Source: Aquabacterium sp. A7-Y (GTDB lineage: Bacteria; Pseudomonadota; Gammaproteobacteria; Burkholderiales; Burkholderiaceae_C). Taken from it: a stretch of 64,000 nucleotides of DNA. Position 1 is the first letter of the stretch, and each line of letters starts with the position of its first letter. The translations under genes and the position numbers were made by a program. Location of the stretch: assembly GCF_026153205.1 (NCBI RefSeq), contig NZ_JAPFBW010000011.1, forward strand, positions 1 to 64,000, written 5' to 3'. Positions 37,621-49,300 of this stretch are shown in pieces. The notes below the pieces were generated by a model. That model was given only the letters and a program-made list of their open reading frames with translations, ran no database searches and had not been told where the DNA came from.

Positions 37621-40600
37621 ACAACAGGTTGTCCAACAGGTCGGCGAGTTGGTCTTCGTCGAGATCGTCCAGCGCCTCGGCCGGCAGGCTCGCGGCGGGA
37701 CGCACCGGGGGCGGCGCCTCCAGCTCGAGCGCCTGGGCGATGTAGGCCGCCAGACGGTGAATGTCCGGATGGTCGAAGACCACGCTGGCCGGCACCCGGA
37801 TGCGAAACAGCTCCTGCACTCTGAGCTTCAGCTCGATGGACATCACCGAGTCGAAGCCCAGCTCATGGAAGGGCTTGTCGTCCGGCAGCTCGCGGCTGGC
37901 GTCCAGCGACATGACCTGGCGCGCGATCTGGCGCAGCTGCCGCTTCACCGCCTCGGGCCGGGCCAGGGCCGGCAGCCGGCGCAGCTCGGCCGCCACCTCT
38001 GGGGCCGGGGCGTCCGGGGTCGCCCGGGCCTGCGCCGCGTGCGCGGTGACCCACTGTTCGACCAGCGCAGGCGGCGTGTCCCGCCACCGGCCGGCAAACA
38101 CCGGCCAGTCCACATCGATCACGCCGAGCCGGCCCGGGTCCATGAGCAAAGCCCGCTGCAGGTCGGCCAGGGCGCGTGCCACCGGCAGACGGCGCAGACC
38201 CTGGCCGCCACTGCGCGAGGTTTGCCTGGCCGCCATGCCGACCTCGTCCCAGCCGCCCCAGTTGATCGACAGTGCCGGCAGGCCCTGATGCCGCCGCCAC
38301 TGCGCCAGCTGATCCATGAAACCGTTGGCGGCGGCATAGTTGCTCTGCCCCGCCGCGCCCAGCAGCGAGGCCAGCGAGGAGTACATGACAAAACAGTCCA
38401 GCTCCAGGCCGAGCGAGAGCCGGTGCAGGTTCCAGCTGCCGAGCACCTTGGCCTGCAGCACCGCCTGGAACTGCGCGTCGTCCAGCGCCGCGAAAGCGCC
38501 ATCGGCCAGGACCCCCGCGCAATGGAAGATGCCGCGCAGCGCCCGCTCGCGCAGCACCCGCTCGAACAAGCCGCCCAGTGCAGCGCGATCGGCGACATCG
38601 CAGGCCTGGTAGTCGATGTGGGCGCCGGTGGCCTGGCGCAAGCGATCCAGCTGTTCACTCAGCCGGGCATCGAGTGCCCGGCGACCCAGCAAGACCAGAT
38701 GTCGCGCGCCTTGTCGGGCCAGCCAGTGGCAGGTTTCCACCGCCAGGTCGCCCAAACCGCCGGTCAGCAGATAGACGCCGTCGTCGCGGCACCGGAACCC
38801 CTGTCCCGGCGACAAGGGCGGCGCCACCAGTTCCTGGACCCGGAGCACGTGACGCCGGCCCTCGCGATACGCCACCCAGTCGCCGCGCAGCGCCCGGCAT
38901 TCGGTGAGCAGGGCCCGCACCTCCCGCTGCAGCGTGTGCGTGTCGGTGTCGAGCATGCCCACGACCCGCCCGGGCCATTCCAGGCTCAGCGATTTGCACA
39001 GACCCTGCGCCAGGCCGTAGAGCGGCGAGCCGCCTTGGCCGGCGACATCGGCGTGGCCTTGCGACACCACCCAGAACCCGGTCTGGTGGCCCGCAGCGGC
39101 CAACACCTCGCCGAGCCGGAAGGCCCGGCGCGCGGCCGCCACCAGGGCCAGCGCCTGTTCGCTCCACGGCGGCGCGTCGGCCTCGCATCCAGCGACGGCC
39201 GGCAGGTGATACAGCAGGCGTGCCGGGCGTCCCCCGAGCGCCTGGAGCACGGCATCGTCGTCGCATCCCCCGGCATCCAGCCAGGCACCGGTCTGCACCT
39301 GCCACGGCTGCCACAGCGAAGCACCATCGTCCTCCGGGTTGAGCCGCACCAGCACCGGCTCGGCGGACGCCGGCTGAGCGGGCGTCGCGGCCTGCGTCGT
39401 CCACGACTCGATCAGGTAATACGGCGAGGGCGCGGCCTGCCTGGGCGCGCTGAAGTCGCGCTCGCCGACCCGCCGCGTCAGCAGCCCTTCGATGCTCAGG
39501 AACGGCGGCCGGCCCGGCTCCGACAGGGTCAGGTCGTGCACGAAGGTCGAGGCCTGGGCATCCTCTTTCACCAGGCGTGTCACGCTGACCCCCTGGCCGG
39601 TGGCCGAGGCCTGCGTTCGCGGCCCGACCGTCAGGCGTTCGATCGCCAGGGGAATCGTGGCGCCTCCCATGTGGCTGCGTTCCGGCTCCTCGGCCAGGGT
39701 GGCAAGCGCAATGGTCTGAAGCAGCGAATCCAGTTCGCCCGGCACGACCCGGCCCTCGGGATGGAAGGTCCAGGCGAGCTGGGCGACCGTGTGCCCGACA
39801 TGCTGATCGATCGACGTGATGCCACGGAAGCTGCCCGCCAGCCGGATCTCGGGCGCATACAGGCGCTCGTAGAACGCCCGGCCCTCGATGCGGGCCAGCG
39901 CGCCCTGCGACGGCGGTGCGACCAGCGCGGTCGGTCCCCCCGTGCTGGCACGCGCCTGGGCGCGCAGGTGCCGGCGTGTGCGCCCCGGGACATCGGACAG
40001 CACTTCGATGCTGTACCCGGGTGTGCCCCCGTCGCTCGCCAGGCGAAACTGGTAGCGCACCGCGCCGCTGTCGGCCTCCTCCACCACCAGCGGCTCCTCG
40101 CACAGCACGTCGACCAGCTGCCACGCCTGCCGGCCGCGCAGGTCGTCCAGCATGCCGATGATCAGTGCCAGGTGAGCGGCAGCGGGCACCACCGGCTGTC
40201 CGTGCACCAGGTGGTCTTGAAGCCGGAACGGCGGCTGGCCCGAATAGTCGAGCACGTACGTGACTTTCGGCGCCTCCTTGGGGCCCAGCCGCAGGCCCGG
40301 CAGCGCGGGCCGGGGCGCGGGAGCGGGCGGATCGATCCAGAAGCGCTGCCGCTCGAAGACATAGGTCGGCACCCGGCCGCGTCCGGACGCAGGCCAGCTC
40401 GACCTGCGCGCGGCTGCCGGCCCGGACAGCGCCAGCGCTTCATCGAGGGCGGCAACCGCGGCTGCCGGCGTGGCCGCGTCCAGCACGCGTGTGTGCCCCA
40501 GCTCGGCGCGTCTCCAGGTCTGGAGACGGAACTCGCGATAGTGCTCAGGCGGCAGATCCGCCAAGGCGTCCCGGTAGGCCCGCATCAAGTCCACCAGCGC

Positions 40601-43600
40601 CGCGGCACTGGCCGCCGAGATGCGCAGCCCGGCGGGCGGCTCGGCCCCCACGGGCGGCGCAGCCGGCAACGGCGCGGACTGCAACACCAGGTGCACATTG
40701 GTGCCGCTGAAGCCGAACGAGCTGAGCGCGGCATAACGCGGCCCCTCGCCTTGCCAGCTTTGCGCCCTGACTGGAATGCGCAGCTGCGCCGCGTCGATCC
40801 TGATTTCGGGATTGAGCCGCTGAAAATGCAGGTGCGGCACGATCATGCCGTGCTGCAGGCACAGCACCGCCTTGATCAGCCCGGCGATGCCGGCGGCCGT
40901 CTCGGCATGTCCGATATTGGTCTTGACCGAGGACACCCACAGCGGCGTGGCGCGCCCGGTGTCCTCGACATAGACGGCGTGCGCCGCGGCGATCTCGATC
41001 GGGTCGCCCAGCGGGGTGCCGGTGCCGTGCGCCTCCAGCAGTTCGACCTGCGCCGGATCCACCCGTGCATCGGCCAGCGCCTGGCGCAGCACCCGTTGCT
41101 GCGCCTGTCCATTGGGCGCGGTCAGTCCCTGGCTGTGGCCGTCCTGGTTGACCGCCGACCCGCGCAACACGGCCAGGACCGAGTCGCCGTCGGCCAGCGC
41201 GTCGTCCAGGCGCTTGAGCACCACCATGCCGCAGCCCTCGCTGCGCACATAACCGTCGGCGGCGGCGTCGAAGCTCTTGCAGCGGCCGTCCGGCGCCAGC
41301 ATGTTGCCCTTGGACAGCAGCACCGAGGTCTCGGGCGACAGCAGCAGGTTCACGCCGCCCGCCAGCGCGATGTCGCACTCGCCGCGGCGCAGCGACTGCA
41401 GCGCCAGGTGCACCGCCATCAGCGACGATGAACAGGCCGTGTCCACCGCCAGGGCAGGGCCCTGCCAATCCAGCAGAAAGGCCAGGCGGCCGGCGGTCAC
41501 GCTCAAGGCATTGCCGGTGCCGTGATGGTGCGACAGCGCCTCGGCATCGCTGGAGAAACGCCGCGCATAGTCGTTCGGCCCCGGCCCGACAAACACGCCG
41601 CCGCGCACCGGGCCGGCCGCGAAATCGTAGCCGGCGCGCTCCAGCGCCTCCCAGCTCACCTCCAGCAGCAGGCGCTGCTGCGGATCCATGCAGTGCGCTT
41701 CGCGCGGCGCAATGCCGAACAGGCCACAGTCGAACACATCGATTGCGTCGATGACACCGGCCCGCGCGGTGGCCAAGGCGCCCTGCTGCACCAGCTGCGG
41801 CGCATTCCAGCGCAGCGCATCGATCTCGCCGATCAGGTCGCGGCCGTCCAGCAGCATCGACCAGAAACCCTCGGGTGAATTGGCGCCGCCCGGGAACCGG
41901 CAGCCCATGCCGACCACCGCAATGTCGGCGGCAGCGGCCGGCTGGAGGGCTGTCTCGCCGGGCGCCGGGCTGGTCCGGCCGGTGCCCAGCATCTGCTGAA
42001 GCTGCCGCGCCAAGGCGCCCACCTGCGGAAAGTCGAACAGCAGCCGGGTCGGCACCTCGCAACCCAGCCGGGGCGCCAGGCGCTCGCACAGCTCGACCAG
42101 GGTGACGGAGTCCATGCCGAGCGCATGCAGGGTGTCGCCGTCCTGGATGGACTGAGGATCGGGCATCGCCAGGATCGAGGCCAGGGTGTCGCGCAGCAGC
42201 TGCCCGACGCTGTCGGGATCGAAACGCGCCGGCGCCTGGGCCGCGGACGTCGGCTGCGTGGCGGGCTGGGGCACAAAGGCCGCCAGCAGAGGGCGCGCCA
42301 CCGCCTGCCGGGCCAGGATCCGGGGCCAGTCGAAGCCGGCCCAGATCGGCAGCGGCTCCGCCGCGGTCAACCACTCGACACACCGGCTGCGCAGCCGTGC
42401 CGGATCAAGCGGCAGCACGCCGGCACGCTGCAGCTGCCGCAGGGCCGCCTCGCCGGCGGCCATGCCGGTGCCCGCCACCGCGCCCAGGCGCAGGCTCAGC
42501 GCCGGGCGCCCCGCTGCCCGGCGCTGCACGGCCAAGGCATCGAGAAAGCCGTTCGCCGCGGCATAGTTGGCCTGGCCGGCGGCCCCGAACACGGCGGCGA
42601 TCGAGGACACCATCAGGAAAAAATCGAGGTCGCAGTCGGCGCTCAGGCGATCCAGCCACCACGCGCCGCCCGCCTTGGCGCCGAACGCGTCCGCAAAGTC
42701 CGCGGCCTGCATCTGCCGGAACGACACATCGGCCAGCCGGCCCGCCGCATGGACGATACCGGCCAGCGGCGCATGATCACGCGCCAGCCGCTCGAACAGC
42801 CGCCTGACCGCCTCGCCCTCGCTCATGTCGGTGCGAAGGACCGTCAGGCGCGCCCCCTGCGCCGCCGCCAGGGCCCGCAGCGGCGCGAGGCCCGCCTCGG
42901 TATCGCGGCGTGCGGCCAGCACCACATCGCGTGCGCCCAGCTCGATCAGCGCCTGGGCCAACAAGCGACCCAGCGCCCCGGTGCCACCGGTGACCAGGTA
43001 GCTGCGATCGGCACGCACGCTCGCCGCGCCGGGCCGCGCTGTCACGCGACGCTCGACCAGGCGCGGCACCTGGACCTCGCCGTCGACCCAGCGGCGTTCC
43101 CAGTCCTCGCCCCGCTCGATGCCGATCTCGGCCAGCAGCGCCGCAGCGCGCGGGGCGGCGGCGTGGCGAAGGTCCAGACCGATCAGCGTGAGCGGCAGGC
43201 CGGCTTCCTCTTCACGCAGCGAGCGGCACAGGCTGGCCAGGCAAGACGCCAGCGGCGGGTAAGCGTCGCTGCCGCTGGCGACGACGCAATAAAGGCGCGG
43301 GCCCGGGCCGCCGGGGTCCGGCGCCAGCCGCTGCACCAGCCGAAGAAATCCATGCAGGCGCTCCGGGTCGGGCAGCCCCGCCGGTTCGCTCGGGCTGTAG
43401 ATCACCGCATCGATGCCGGCGACCTCGAGCGCCTCCGGCAGCCGGTCCACGGACAGCGTTTGCACCACGCCACCCGCCGCGGCCAGGCCCTGCGACAGGC
43501 AGCCGGCAAAGGCCGCGTCCTCGACCAGCAGCAGCCAACGTTTCTCCAGGGGCCGGGCCGGCGCCGCCGGCGTCGCCTCGATCCAGTCGATCGAGTAATC

Positions 43601-46366
43601 CCTGTCGGCGGCGCTGGCGCCGCGCTGCACATCGGGCAGCCAGTGGCGCTCGCGCTCGAAGGGATGCAGGGGCCATGACAGCCGCGGCGGATCCTGCGGC
43701 ACCGGGCGTGGCCAGTTCAGCGGCAGCCCCGACAGATAGAGGCAGCGCAAGGTGTCCGCAAAGGCGCTGAGGTCGTCGCGCGGCCGCAGCAGGCCGCGCC
43801 ACTGCACCCGATCGGCCCCTGGCAGCAGCTTGGCCATGCCGACCAGCTGCTCATACGGGCCGATCTCCAGCGCCAATCGGCCGGGCGCGGCGGTCCAGTC
43901 CTCGCTGCCGGCCAGCGCCGCCACCGCCTGCTCGAACCGCACGGCGCCGGACACATGGGACACCCAGTAGGCCGGGTCGGTCAGCTCGACATCGGCAACG
44001 CGCCCCAGGGCGGACGACAGGAAGCCGATGCGCGGCCGGGCGAAACGGGTTTGCCGCACCACCTGCTCGAACTCGCCCAGCATGGGCGCCATCATCGGCG
44101 AGTGGAAGGCATGCGACACGCTCAGCGGCACGCAGCGCAGCCCGCTGTCTTCGGCCAGGCGGGCCAGGCGTTCGATCGATGCCGGCGTGCCGGACAGCAC
44201 ATGGTTGGTGGGACCGTTGATGACCGCGATCGCGGCCTCGCCGCCGCTGGCACGCACCAGCGCCTCGGCACGTTCGCGGTCGGCGAACACCACCAGCATG
44301 CGGCCGCTGGCGCAACGTTGTTCCATCAAGCGGCCGCGGTAGACGATCATGCGCGCCGCATCCTGCAGATCGAATACCCCGGCCAGCACCGCGGCCGCGT
44401 ATTCGCCGATGCTGTGGCCGAGCACGAACTGCGGCTGCAGGCCCAGCGTCTGCAGAAACTGCGACAGCGCGTATTGCAGACAGAAGATCGCCGGCTGGGT
44501 GTGCCCGGTGGCATGCAGCGACGGCGCCTCACCCCAGATCACCGGCAGGATGGAGTGACCCAGGTGGCGTGCCAGCTCCCGGTCACAGTCTTCCAGCAAG
44601 GCGCGGAAGGCCGGCTGCGTGTCATGCAGCGCCCGCCCCATCTGCACATACTGCGAGCCCTGCCCCGTGAACAGCCATGCCATCGCCGGGAGCGCCGACA
44701 CCGGCTCGGCCGGGGCTGCCCGGCAGGCCGCGTCCAGCTGCTGGAGCAGCGTGTCGCGGTCGGTGGCGACAAAACCGGCCCGGTAGGGATAGTGGGTGCG
44801 GCCGGCGTTGAGCGCTTCACAGGCATCCGCCCAGGCGCTTTCGCGGGCAAAGAAGTCGCGATGGCGCGCCAGCAGCGCCTGCAGCGCGGTGGGGCTCTTG
44901 GCCGAGACGGTGAGCCAGCGCGCCACCGGCGCCGCGGCAGCGGGTTGCTGTGGCGCCGGCCCGCGTGCCGGCACGGCGCTGCAGGCGTCCTGCAGGATCA
45001 AGTGGGCATTGGTGCCGCTGAAGCCGAAACTGCTGACCCCGGCGTAATACGGCGTCTCGGGGGACAGCTGCAGCGCGACCGGCCGATCCACCACCTCCAG
45101 GCCGGCGTTCCAGTCGACATGCGGCGTGCGCTGCCCGAGGTTGATCTGCGCCGGCAGCAGCCGGTGCTGCAAGGCCAGCACGACCTTGATGACACCGGCG
45201 ACGCCGCTGGCCGCTTCGAGATGGCCGATGTGGGCCTTGATCGATCCCACCCGCAGCGGCTCGTGCCGGTCCTGGCCCGCGCACAAGGCCTGCTGCAAGG
45301 CCTTGGCCTCGATCGGATCGCCCAGCGAGGTGCCGGTGCCGTGCGCTTCGACATAGCGGACGGCGGCCGGCGCCACCCGGGCCTTCTTCAAGGCCGCCGC
45401 GATCAGGGCCTGCTGCGCGTGGCCATTGGGCACCGTCAGCCCGCTGCTGGCGCCGTCCTGGTTGACATGGCCGGCGCGGATCACCGCCAGCACCGGGCAG
45501 TTCTCCGCCACCGCATCGCTGAGCCGCTTGAGCACCAGCAGGCCGCAGCCCTCGCCGCGCACCAGGCCGTCGGCCGCGGCGCTGAAGGGGCTGCAGCGGC
45601 CGCTGGCGCTGAGCACCTTGTTCTGCGCCAGTGCAATGCTGGGCTCGGGCGTCAGCAGGACATTGACCCCGCCGGCCAGCGCGGTGTGGCATTCGTCGTT
45701 CACCAGGCTCCGGCAGGCCTGGTAGATCGCCACCAGCGACGACGAGCAGGCCGTGTCGATGGCCAGCGCTGGGCCGTTGAAGCCGTAGTGGTAAGCCAGC
45801 CGGCCGGCCGCCGAATTCATCGAGGTGCCGGTGATGGAGTAGGCATCCTGGCTCGCCTCGCGCTCCGGACTGAAGCTCATCACCGCGTATTCGCTGGAGC
45901 TGATGCCGACGAACACGCCGACCGGCTGACCGCGCAAAGCGCCCGCGGGCAGCAGCGCCTGCTCCAGCGCCTCATGGCTGACCTCCAGCAAGAGGCGTTG
46001 CTGGGGGTCCATCTGCTGCGCCTCACGCGGCGAGATCCCGAAGAACTTCGCATCGAAGCGGTCCGCGTCGGGCAGGTAGCCCGCGCGACGTGCATAGGTC
46101 TTGTACGGCGTGCCGGGCACCGGGCCGTAGTACTCGTCGATGTCCCAGCGATCCGGCGGCACCTCCGAAATCGCTTCGCGTCCCTCGCTCAGCAGCGACC
46201 ACAAGGCCGCCGGGCTGTCCGCTCCGGGCATGCGGCAGGCCATGCCGACGATGGCAATCGGCTGGTCCAGGCGCGCCGACAGCGCCTGGATGTGCTGCCG
46301 GCTCTGCTGGATGATCTCGTGCTGCCGCGCCAGCAGCTCGGCCTGGGTCTGTTGTGTCGTTTCCAT
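37619..46366 (-). CDS. PKS D: KS-AT-KR-ACP and KS-DH-KR-ACP, with the only intact AT
   Basis: This two-module synthase has 2915 residues. Module 1: coiled-coil docking helix (1-34), KS (about 36-458, C207), AT (562-865) with GHSIGEY (S652) and the malonyl-type motif HAFHS (752-756), KR with Ser and Tyr (LAD motif), ACP (LGMDSV). Module 2: KS (all catalytic residues), short linker without AT ending in VPTYVF, DH (HLVHGQPVVP and ELDSLLQ), KR (TGGLGDLA, third Gly replaced), ACP (LGFDSV). The tail LDDLDEDQLADLLDNLL is a docking helix. ATG 46366 shares one base with the PKS C stop; a TTG one codon earlier is possible. Predicted chain positions: C11 oxygen from module 1 and C8=C9 from module 2. This AT may also load other modules. 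Confidence 0.93.
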   Translation of the reverse strand: METTQQTQAELLARQHEIIQQSRQHIQALSARLDQPIAIVGMACRMPGADSPAALWSLLSEGREAISEVPPDRWDIDEYYGPVPGTPYKTYARRAGYLPDADRFDAKFFGISPREAQQMDPQQRLLLEVSHEALEQALLPAGALRGQPVGVFVGISSSEYAVMSFSPEREASQDAYSITGTSMNSAAGRLAYHYGFNGPALAIDTACSSSLVAIYQACRSLVNDECHTALAGGVNVLLTPEPSIALAQNKVLSASGRCSPFSAAADGLVRGEGCGLLVLKRLSDAVAENCPVLAVIRAGHVNQDGASSGLTVPNGHAQQALIAAALKKARVAPAAVRYVEAHGTGTSLGDPIEAKALQQALCAGQDRHEPLRVGSIKAHIGHLEAASGVAGVIKVVLALQHRLLPAQINLGQRTPHVDWNAGLEVVDRPVALQLSPETPYYAGVSSFGFSGTNAHLILQDACSAVPARGPAPQQPAAAAPVARWLTVSAKSPTALQALLARHRDFFARESAWADACEALNAGRTHYPYRAGFVATDRDTLLQQLDAACRAAPAEPVSALPAMAWLFTGQGSQYVQMGRALHDTQPAFRALLEDCDRELARHLGHSILPVIWGEAPSLHATGHTQPAIFCLQYALSQFLQTLGLQPQFVLGHSIGEYAAAVLAGVFDLQDAARMIVYRGRLMEQRCASGRMLVVFADRERAEALVRASGGEAAIAVINGPTNHVLSGTPASIERLARLAEDSGLRCVPLSVSHAFHSPMMAPMLGEFEQVVRQTRFARPRIGFLSSALGRVADVELTDPAYWVSHVSGAVRFEQAVAALAGSEDWTAAPGRLALEIGPYEQLVGMAKLLPGADRVQWRGLLRPRDDLSAFADTLRCLYLSGLPLNWPRPVPQDPPRLSWPLHPFERERHWLPDVQRGASAADRDYSIDWIEATPAAPARPLEKRWLLLVEDAAFAGCLSQGLAAAGGVVQTLSVDRLPEALEVAGIDAVIYSPSEPAGLPDPERLHGFLRLVQRLAPDPGGPGPRLYCVVASGSDAYPPLASCLASLCRSLREEEAGLPLTLIGLDLRHAAAPRAAALLAEIGIERGEDWERRWVDGEVQVPRLVERRVTARPGAASVRADRSYLVTGGTGALGRLLAQALIELGARDVVLAARRDTEAGLAPLRALAAAQGARLTVLRTDMSEGEAVRRLFERLARDHAPLAGIVHAAGRLADVSFRQMQAADFADAFGAKAGGAWWLDRLSADCDLDFFLMVSSIAAVFGAAGQANYAAANGFLDALAVQRRAAGRPALSLRLGAVAGTGMAAGEAALRQLQRAGVLPLDPARLRSRCVEWLTAAEPLPIWAGFDWPRILARQAVARPLLAAFVPQPATQPTSAAQAPARFDPDSVGQLLRDTLASILAMPDPQSIQDGDTLHALGMDSVTLVELCERLAPRLGCEVPTRLLFDFPQVGALARQLQQMLGTGRTSPAPGETALQPAAAADIAVVGMGCRFPGGANSPEGFWSMLLDGRDLIGEIDALRWNAPQLVQQGALATARAGVIDAIDVFDCGLFGIAPREAHCMDPQQRLLLEVSWEALERAGYDFAAGPVRGGVFVGPGPNDYARRFSSDAEALSHHHGTGNALSVTAGRLAFLLDWQGPALAVDTACSSSLMAVHLALQSLRRGECDIALAGGVNLLLSPETSVLLSKGNMLAPDGRCKSFDAAADGYVRSEGCGMVVLKRLDDALADGDSVLAVLRGSAVNQDGHSQGLTAPNGQAQQRVLRQALADARVDPAQVELLEAHGTGTPLGDPIEIAAAHAVYVEDTGRATPLWVSSVKTNIGHAETAAGIAGLIKAVLCLQHGMIVPHLHFQRLNPEIRIDAAQLRIPVRAQSWQGEGPRYAALSSFGFSGTNVHLVLQSAPLPAAPPVGAEPPAGLRISAASAAALVDLMRAYRDALADLPPEHYREFRLQTWRRAELGHTRVLDAATPAAAVAALDEALALSGPAAARRSSWPASGRGRVPTYVFERQRFWIDPPAPAPRPALPGLRLGPKEAPKVTYVLDYSGQPPFRLQDHLVHGQPVVPAAAHLALIIGMLDDLRGRQAWQLVDVLCEEPLVVEEADSGAVRYQFRLASDGGTPGYSIEVLSDVPGRTRRHLRAQARASTGGPTALVAPPSQGALARIEGRAFYERLYAPEIRLAGSFRGITSIDQHVGHTVAQLAWTFHPEGRVVPGELDSLLQTIALATLAEEPERSHMGGATIPLAIERLTVGPRTQASATGQGVSVTRLVKEDAQASTFVHDLTLSEPGRPPFLSIEGLLTRRVGERDFSAPRQAAPSPYYLIESWTTQAATPAQPASAEPVLVRLNPEDDGASLWQPWQVQTGAWLDAGGCDDDAVLQALGGRPARLLYHLPAVAGCEADAPPWSEQALALVAAARRAFRLGEVLAAAGHQTGFWVVSQGHADVAGQGGSPLYGLAQGLCKSLSLEWPGRVVGMLDTDTHTLQREVRALLTECRALRGDWVAYREGRRHVLRVQELVAPPLSPGQGFRCRDDGVYLLTGGLGDLAVETCHWLARQGARHLVLLGRRALDARLSEQLDRLRQATGAHIDYQACDVADRAALGGLFERVLRERALRGIFHCAGVLADGAFAALDDAQFQAVLQAKVLGSWNLHRLSLGLELDCFVMYSSLASLLGAAGQSNYAAANGFMDQLAQWRRHQGLPALSINWGGWDEVGMAARQTSRSGGQGLRRLPVARALADLQRALLMDPGRLGVIDVDWPVFAGRWRDTPPALVEQWVTAHAAQARATPDAPAPEVAAELRRLPALARPEAVKRQLRQIARQVMSLDASRELPDDKPFHELGFDSVMSIELKLRVQELFRIRVPASVVFDHPDIHRLAAYIAQALELEAPPPVRPAASLPAEALDDLDEDQLADLLDNLL

Positions 46367-49300
46367 CAACGATCCTCGAGCAGGGCTTGCATGGCCCGCA
46401 GTTCCTGTTCCATGTCGTCCACGCTGGGGGCCTGCACGCCGGCTGCCGCCGGCTCTTGGGTGCGGACCTCCTGGGGCAAAACGCCCTCCCCGGCCGGCTC
46501 CAGCCGGGTGGCGACCCAGGCCCGCAGGCGGGCCAGATCGGCGTTGTCGAACACATCCACCGAGGACACCGCCAGCCCGGTGTGGGCCGACAGCTTCTCG
46601 GCGAACGACAGGGTGAGCAGCGAATCCATGCCCAGATCCTGAAAGCCGGTGTGCAGATAGCTGAGCCGGTCGCCGCCCAGCCCCAGCACCTCGCGCAGCA
46701 CGCCGAACAGCTGCGCCTCGAGGAAAGCGGCGCGGCGCGGCGGCGGCAAGGCCAGGTAGTCGCTGCGGAAGTCGGCCGCGGCCTGCCGGCGGCCGGCCGC
46801 CCCCGCCGGGCTGTCATCGGCCGTACCGACCTGCTCGAACAAGCCGTCCAGCCAGCTGAAGCGGTAGATGGGCTTGAAGCGCGGCCAGTCGATGTCGAGC
46901 AGCGCGGATTCGGCCCCGGGCAGCGGCCCGGTCAATACGGCCGCGAGCTGGTGCACATCGAAGCTGCGCACGCCGACGCGCCGTGCGGCTTCCTTGCCTG
47001 CCGCGTCGAGCATGCCGCTGTCCACCGGCCCGAGCTGCACCAGCGAGGCCGCCAGCCCGTGAGCCCGCCGCAACTGCACGACCCGGTCGGCGAAGTGATT
47101 CGCCAGCACGTAGTGCGCTTTCTGTCGGGCGCCCCACAAGCCCACCATGGTCGACAGCACCAGAAAGGATTTCAGGTCGCGAGCTGCATGCCGGTGCAGG
47201 TGCCAGGTGCTGGCCAGCTTGGCCGTCACCACCTCGCGCAGATCGCCCGGGGCGCTCGCGCTCAAGAGGCGGTCGCCGCCGATGCCGGCCGAATGGATCA
47301 GGTGGTCGATCGACAGGCCCTCGCTCTGCAGCCCGTCGAACAGAGCCGCCACTTGCCCGGCGTCGGCCAGATCGGCCGCCCGGGCGATCACCCGCGCCCG
47401 CTGCCCGCGCAGGGCCTGCAAGCGGTCCAGCCGGGCTGCGCTCAAGGCCTGCCGGCTCACCAGCACCAGGGTGTCGACCCGCGGAGCCAGCGCCTGGGCC
47501 AGCGCGTAGCCGATGCCGCCCAGGCCGCCGGTGATCAGCACCGTGCCGTCCGCGGGGGCCGCCGGCAAGGACTCGCCCGGGGGCGGCTCCTGACGCTGGC
47601 GGGCCAGCGGCTGCAGCTTGGGCGCATAGGGCATGCCGCCGCGCACCGCGAGGTAGCGCAGCGCGCCGGGCTGGCGGATGTGCGCCAGCACGCGATCGAT
47701 GTCGCCCGGCTCCCCCTGCACGTCGATGACACCACCGATGCGCCCGGGATACTCCAGCGCCGCACACTTGATAACGCCGGTCATGACCGACTCGGCCAGG
47801 CCCGCCAGCCGATCGGTTTCGTTCACGCGCTCGGCCTGCGTGGTCACGCACCACAGCCGCGCCTGCCGGGTGGCCTCGTGGCCCAGCCAGTGGCGGCATA
47901 CCGCGATCATCGATTCATACAGCGGTGTCGCCGCCGCGACCGGATCGGTGTCCTCGTGTCCCGGCGCGGCCGGCAAACACAGCAGGTGGTCGAACACCGT
48001 GTCGGCCGGCACGCTGTCCATCGTGCTCGCGGCTTGCCACGACAAATCGATGCAGGTCGCGCCCTGCCGCCGGAGCTGCTCGACCCAGGGCCGGCCGGGG
48101 CCGTCATGCACCACCAGCCAGTGCTCGCCGCGCGAGCCGCGCGCCGCCTGGGCCACGATCAAGGCCTCGGCGCTGAGCGGGTGCGGCAGCAAGGTACGCA
48201 CCGTCTCGAAGCGCTGCGCCGTGAGCTGCTGCGCCCACTGCTCCGGCGCCAGCACCGCGTAGTCAGGCCGCAGGACATGGTCTTCGAAACGCCACCAGCC
48301 TTCGGTCATGCCGAAGCTGATGTCGGCGCTCAGCTGCGGCTTGATGCACTCGCGCAGCAGCAGGCAGCCAGCCGGCGCCAGCAGATCGCGCACATGGCGC
48401 AAGGTGTCGGCGATGGAGCGCGTGGCATGCAGCACATTGGCCGCGATGACGATGTCGAAGGAGCCCGGGTCGAAATGCTGGGCGGCGACCGGCTGTTCGA
48501 TGTCGAGCAGGCGGTAGTCCAAAAAGCGGTGCTCGCCGAACAGCGTGCGCGCGCGCTCCAGGAACAGCGGCGAGATGTCGGTATAGCAATACGTCGCCAC
48601 CGGCATGCCGCGCAAGGCGTCCAGCACGCTGCGGGTCGTGCCGCCGGTGCCGGCGCCGATCTCCAGGATGCGCAAGGGCCCGCGGTCGCCCAGCGCTGCG
48701 ACCAGCTGGCCGAGCTGTCCGTTGAGCACGCGCGAGATCGGCGAGTCGATGTAGACGGCCTCGCTGCCTTGCATCGACGCGCCGCCGAACAGCACATCCA
48801 GCGGCTCGCGCCGTCCGCGCAGCACCTCGGCGAGCGCGCTGCCGCAGCGTTGCATGAACGCCGTTTCGGCCTCGAAGCGCGGATGGTGTTGTGCCAGGGC
48901 GCCGAAGTCCGCCGGCCCCTGCACGGGCACCGGCTGGCGCGCCAGCACCGCCATCAGGTGGGCACACAGGCGCTGCTGGGCCGCCACCACGCCGCTGCCC
49001 GCGATGGCCTGCGCGGCATCCTCGGCGCGGGCCGGCAGTCGCAGCTCGTCGAGCACCTGGGAGATGAGCGCCAGGCAGACCTGCTCGACGCGCTCGCGGT
49101 AGCGGTTGTACTCGGCCAGTCCGAAACGCTCGGCCCAGGTGGTGGACGGTTCGCAGCGCTCCAGCACCTCGGCGAGGGCCGCCAGCGCGGGCCGCGGGGC
49201 CATCGAGGCGGGCGCCGGCCACGCGGCCGGCAGCCAGCGCTGGGCGTAAAAGCAGTCCGGCGACAGCGCCGTCTTGTTCGCCGCCGGTGTGTCGGCCAAG

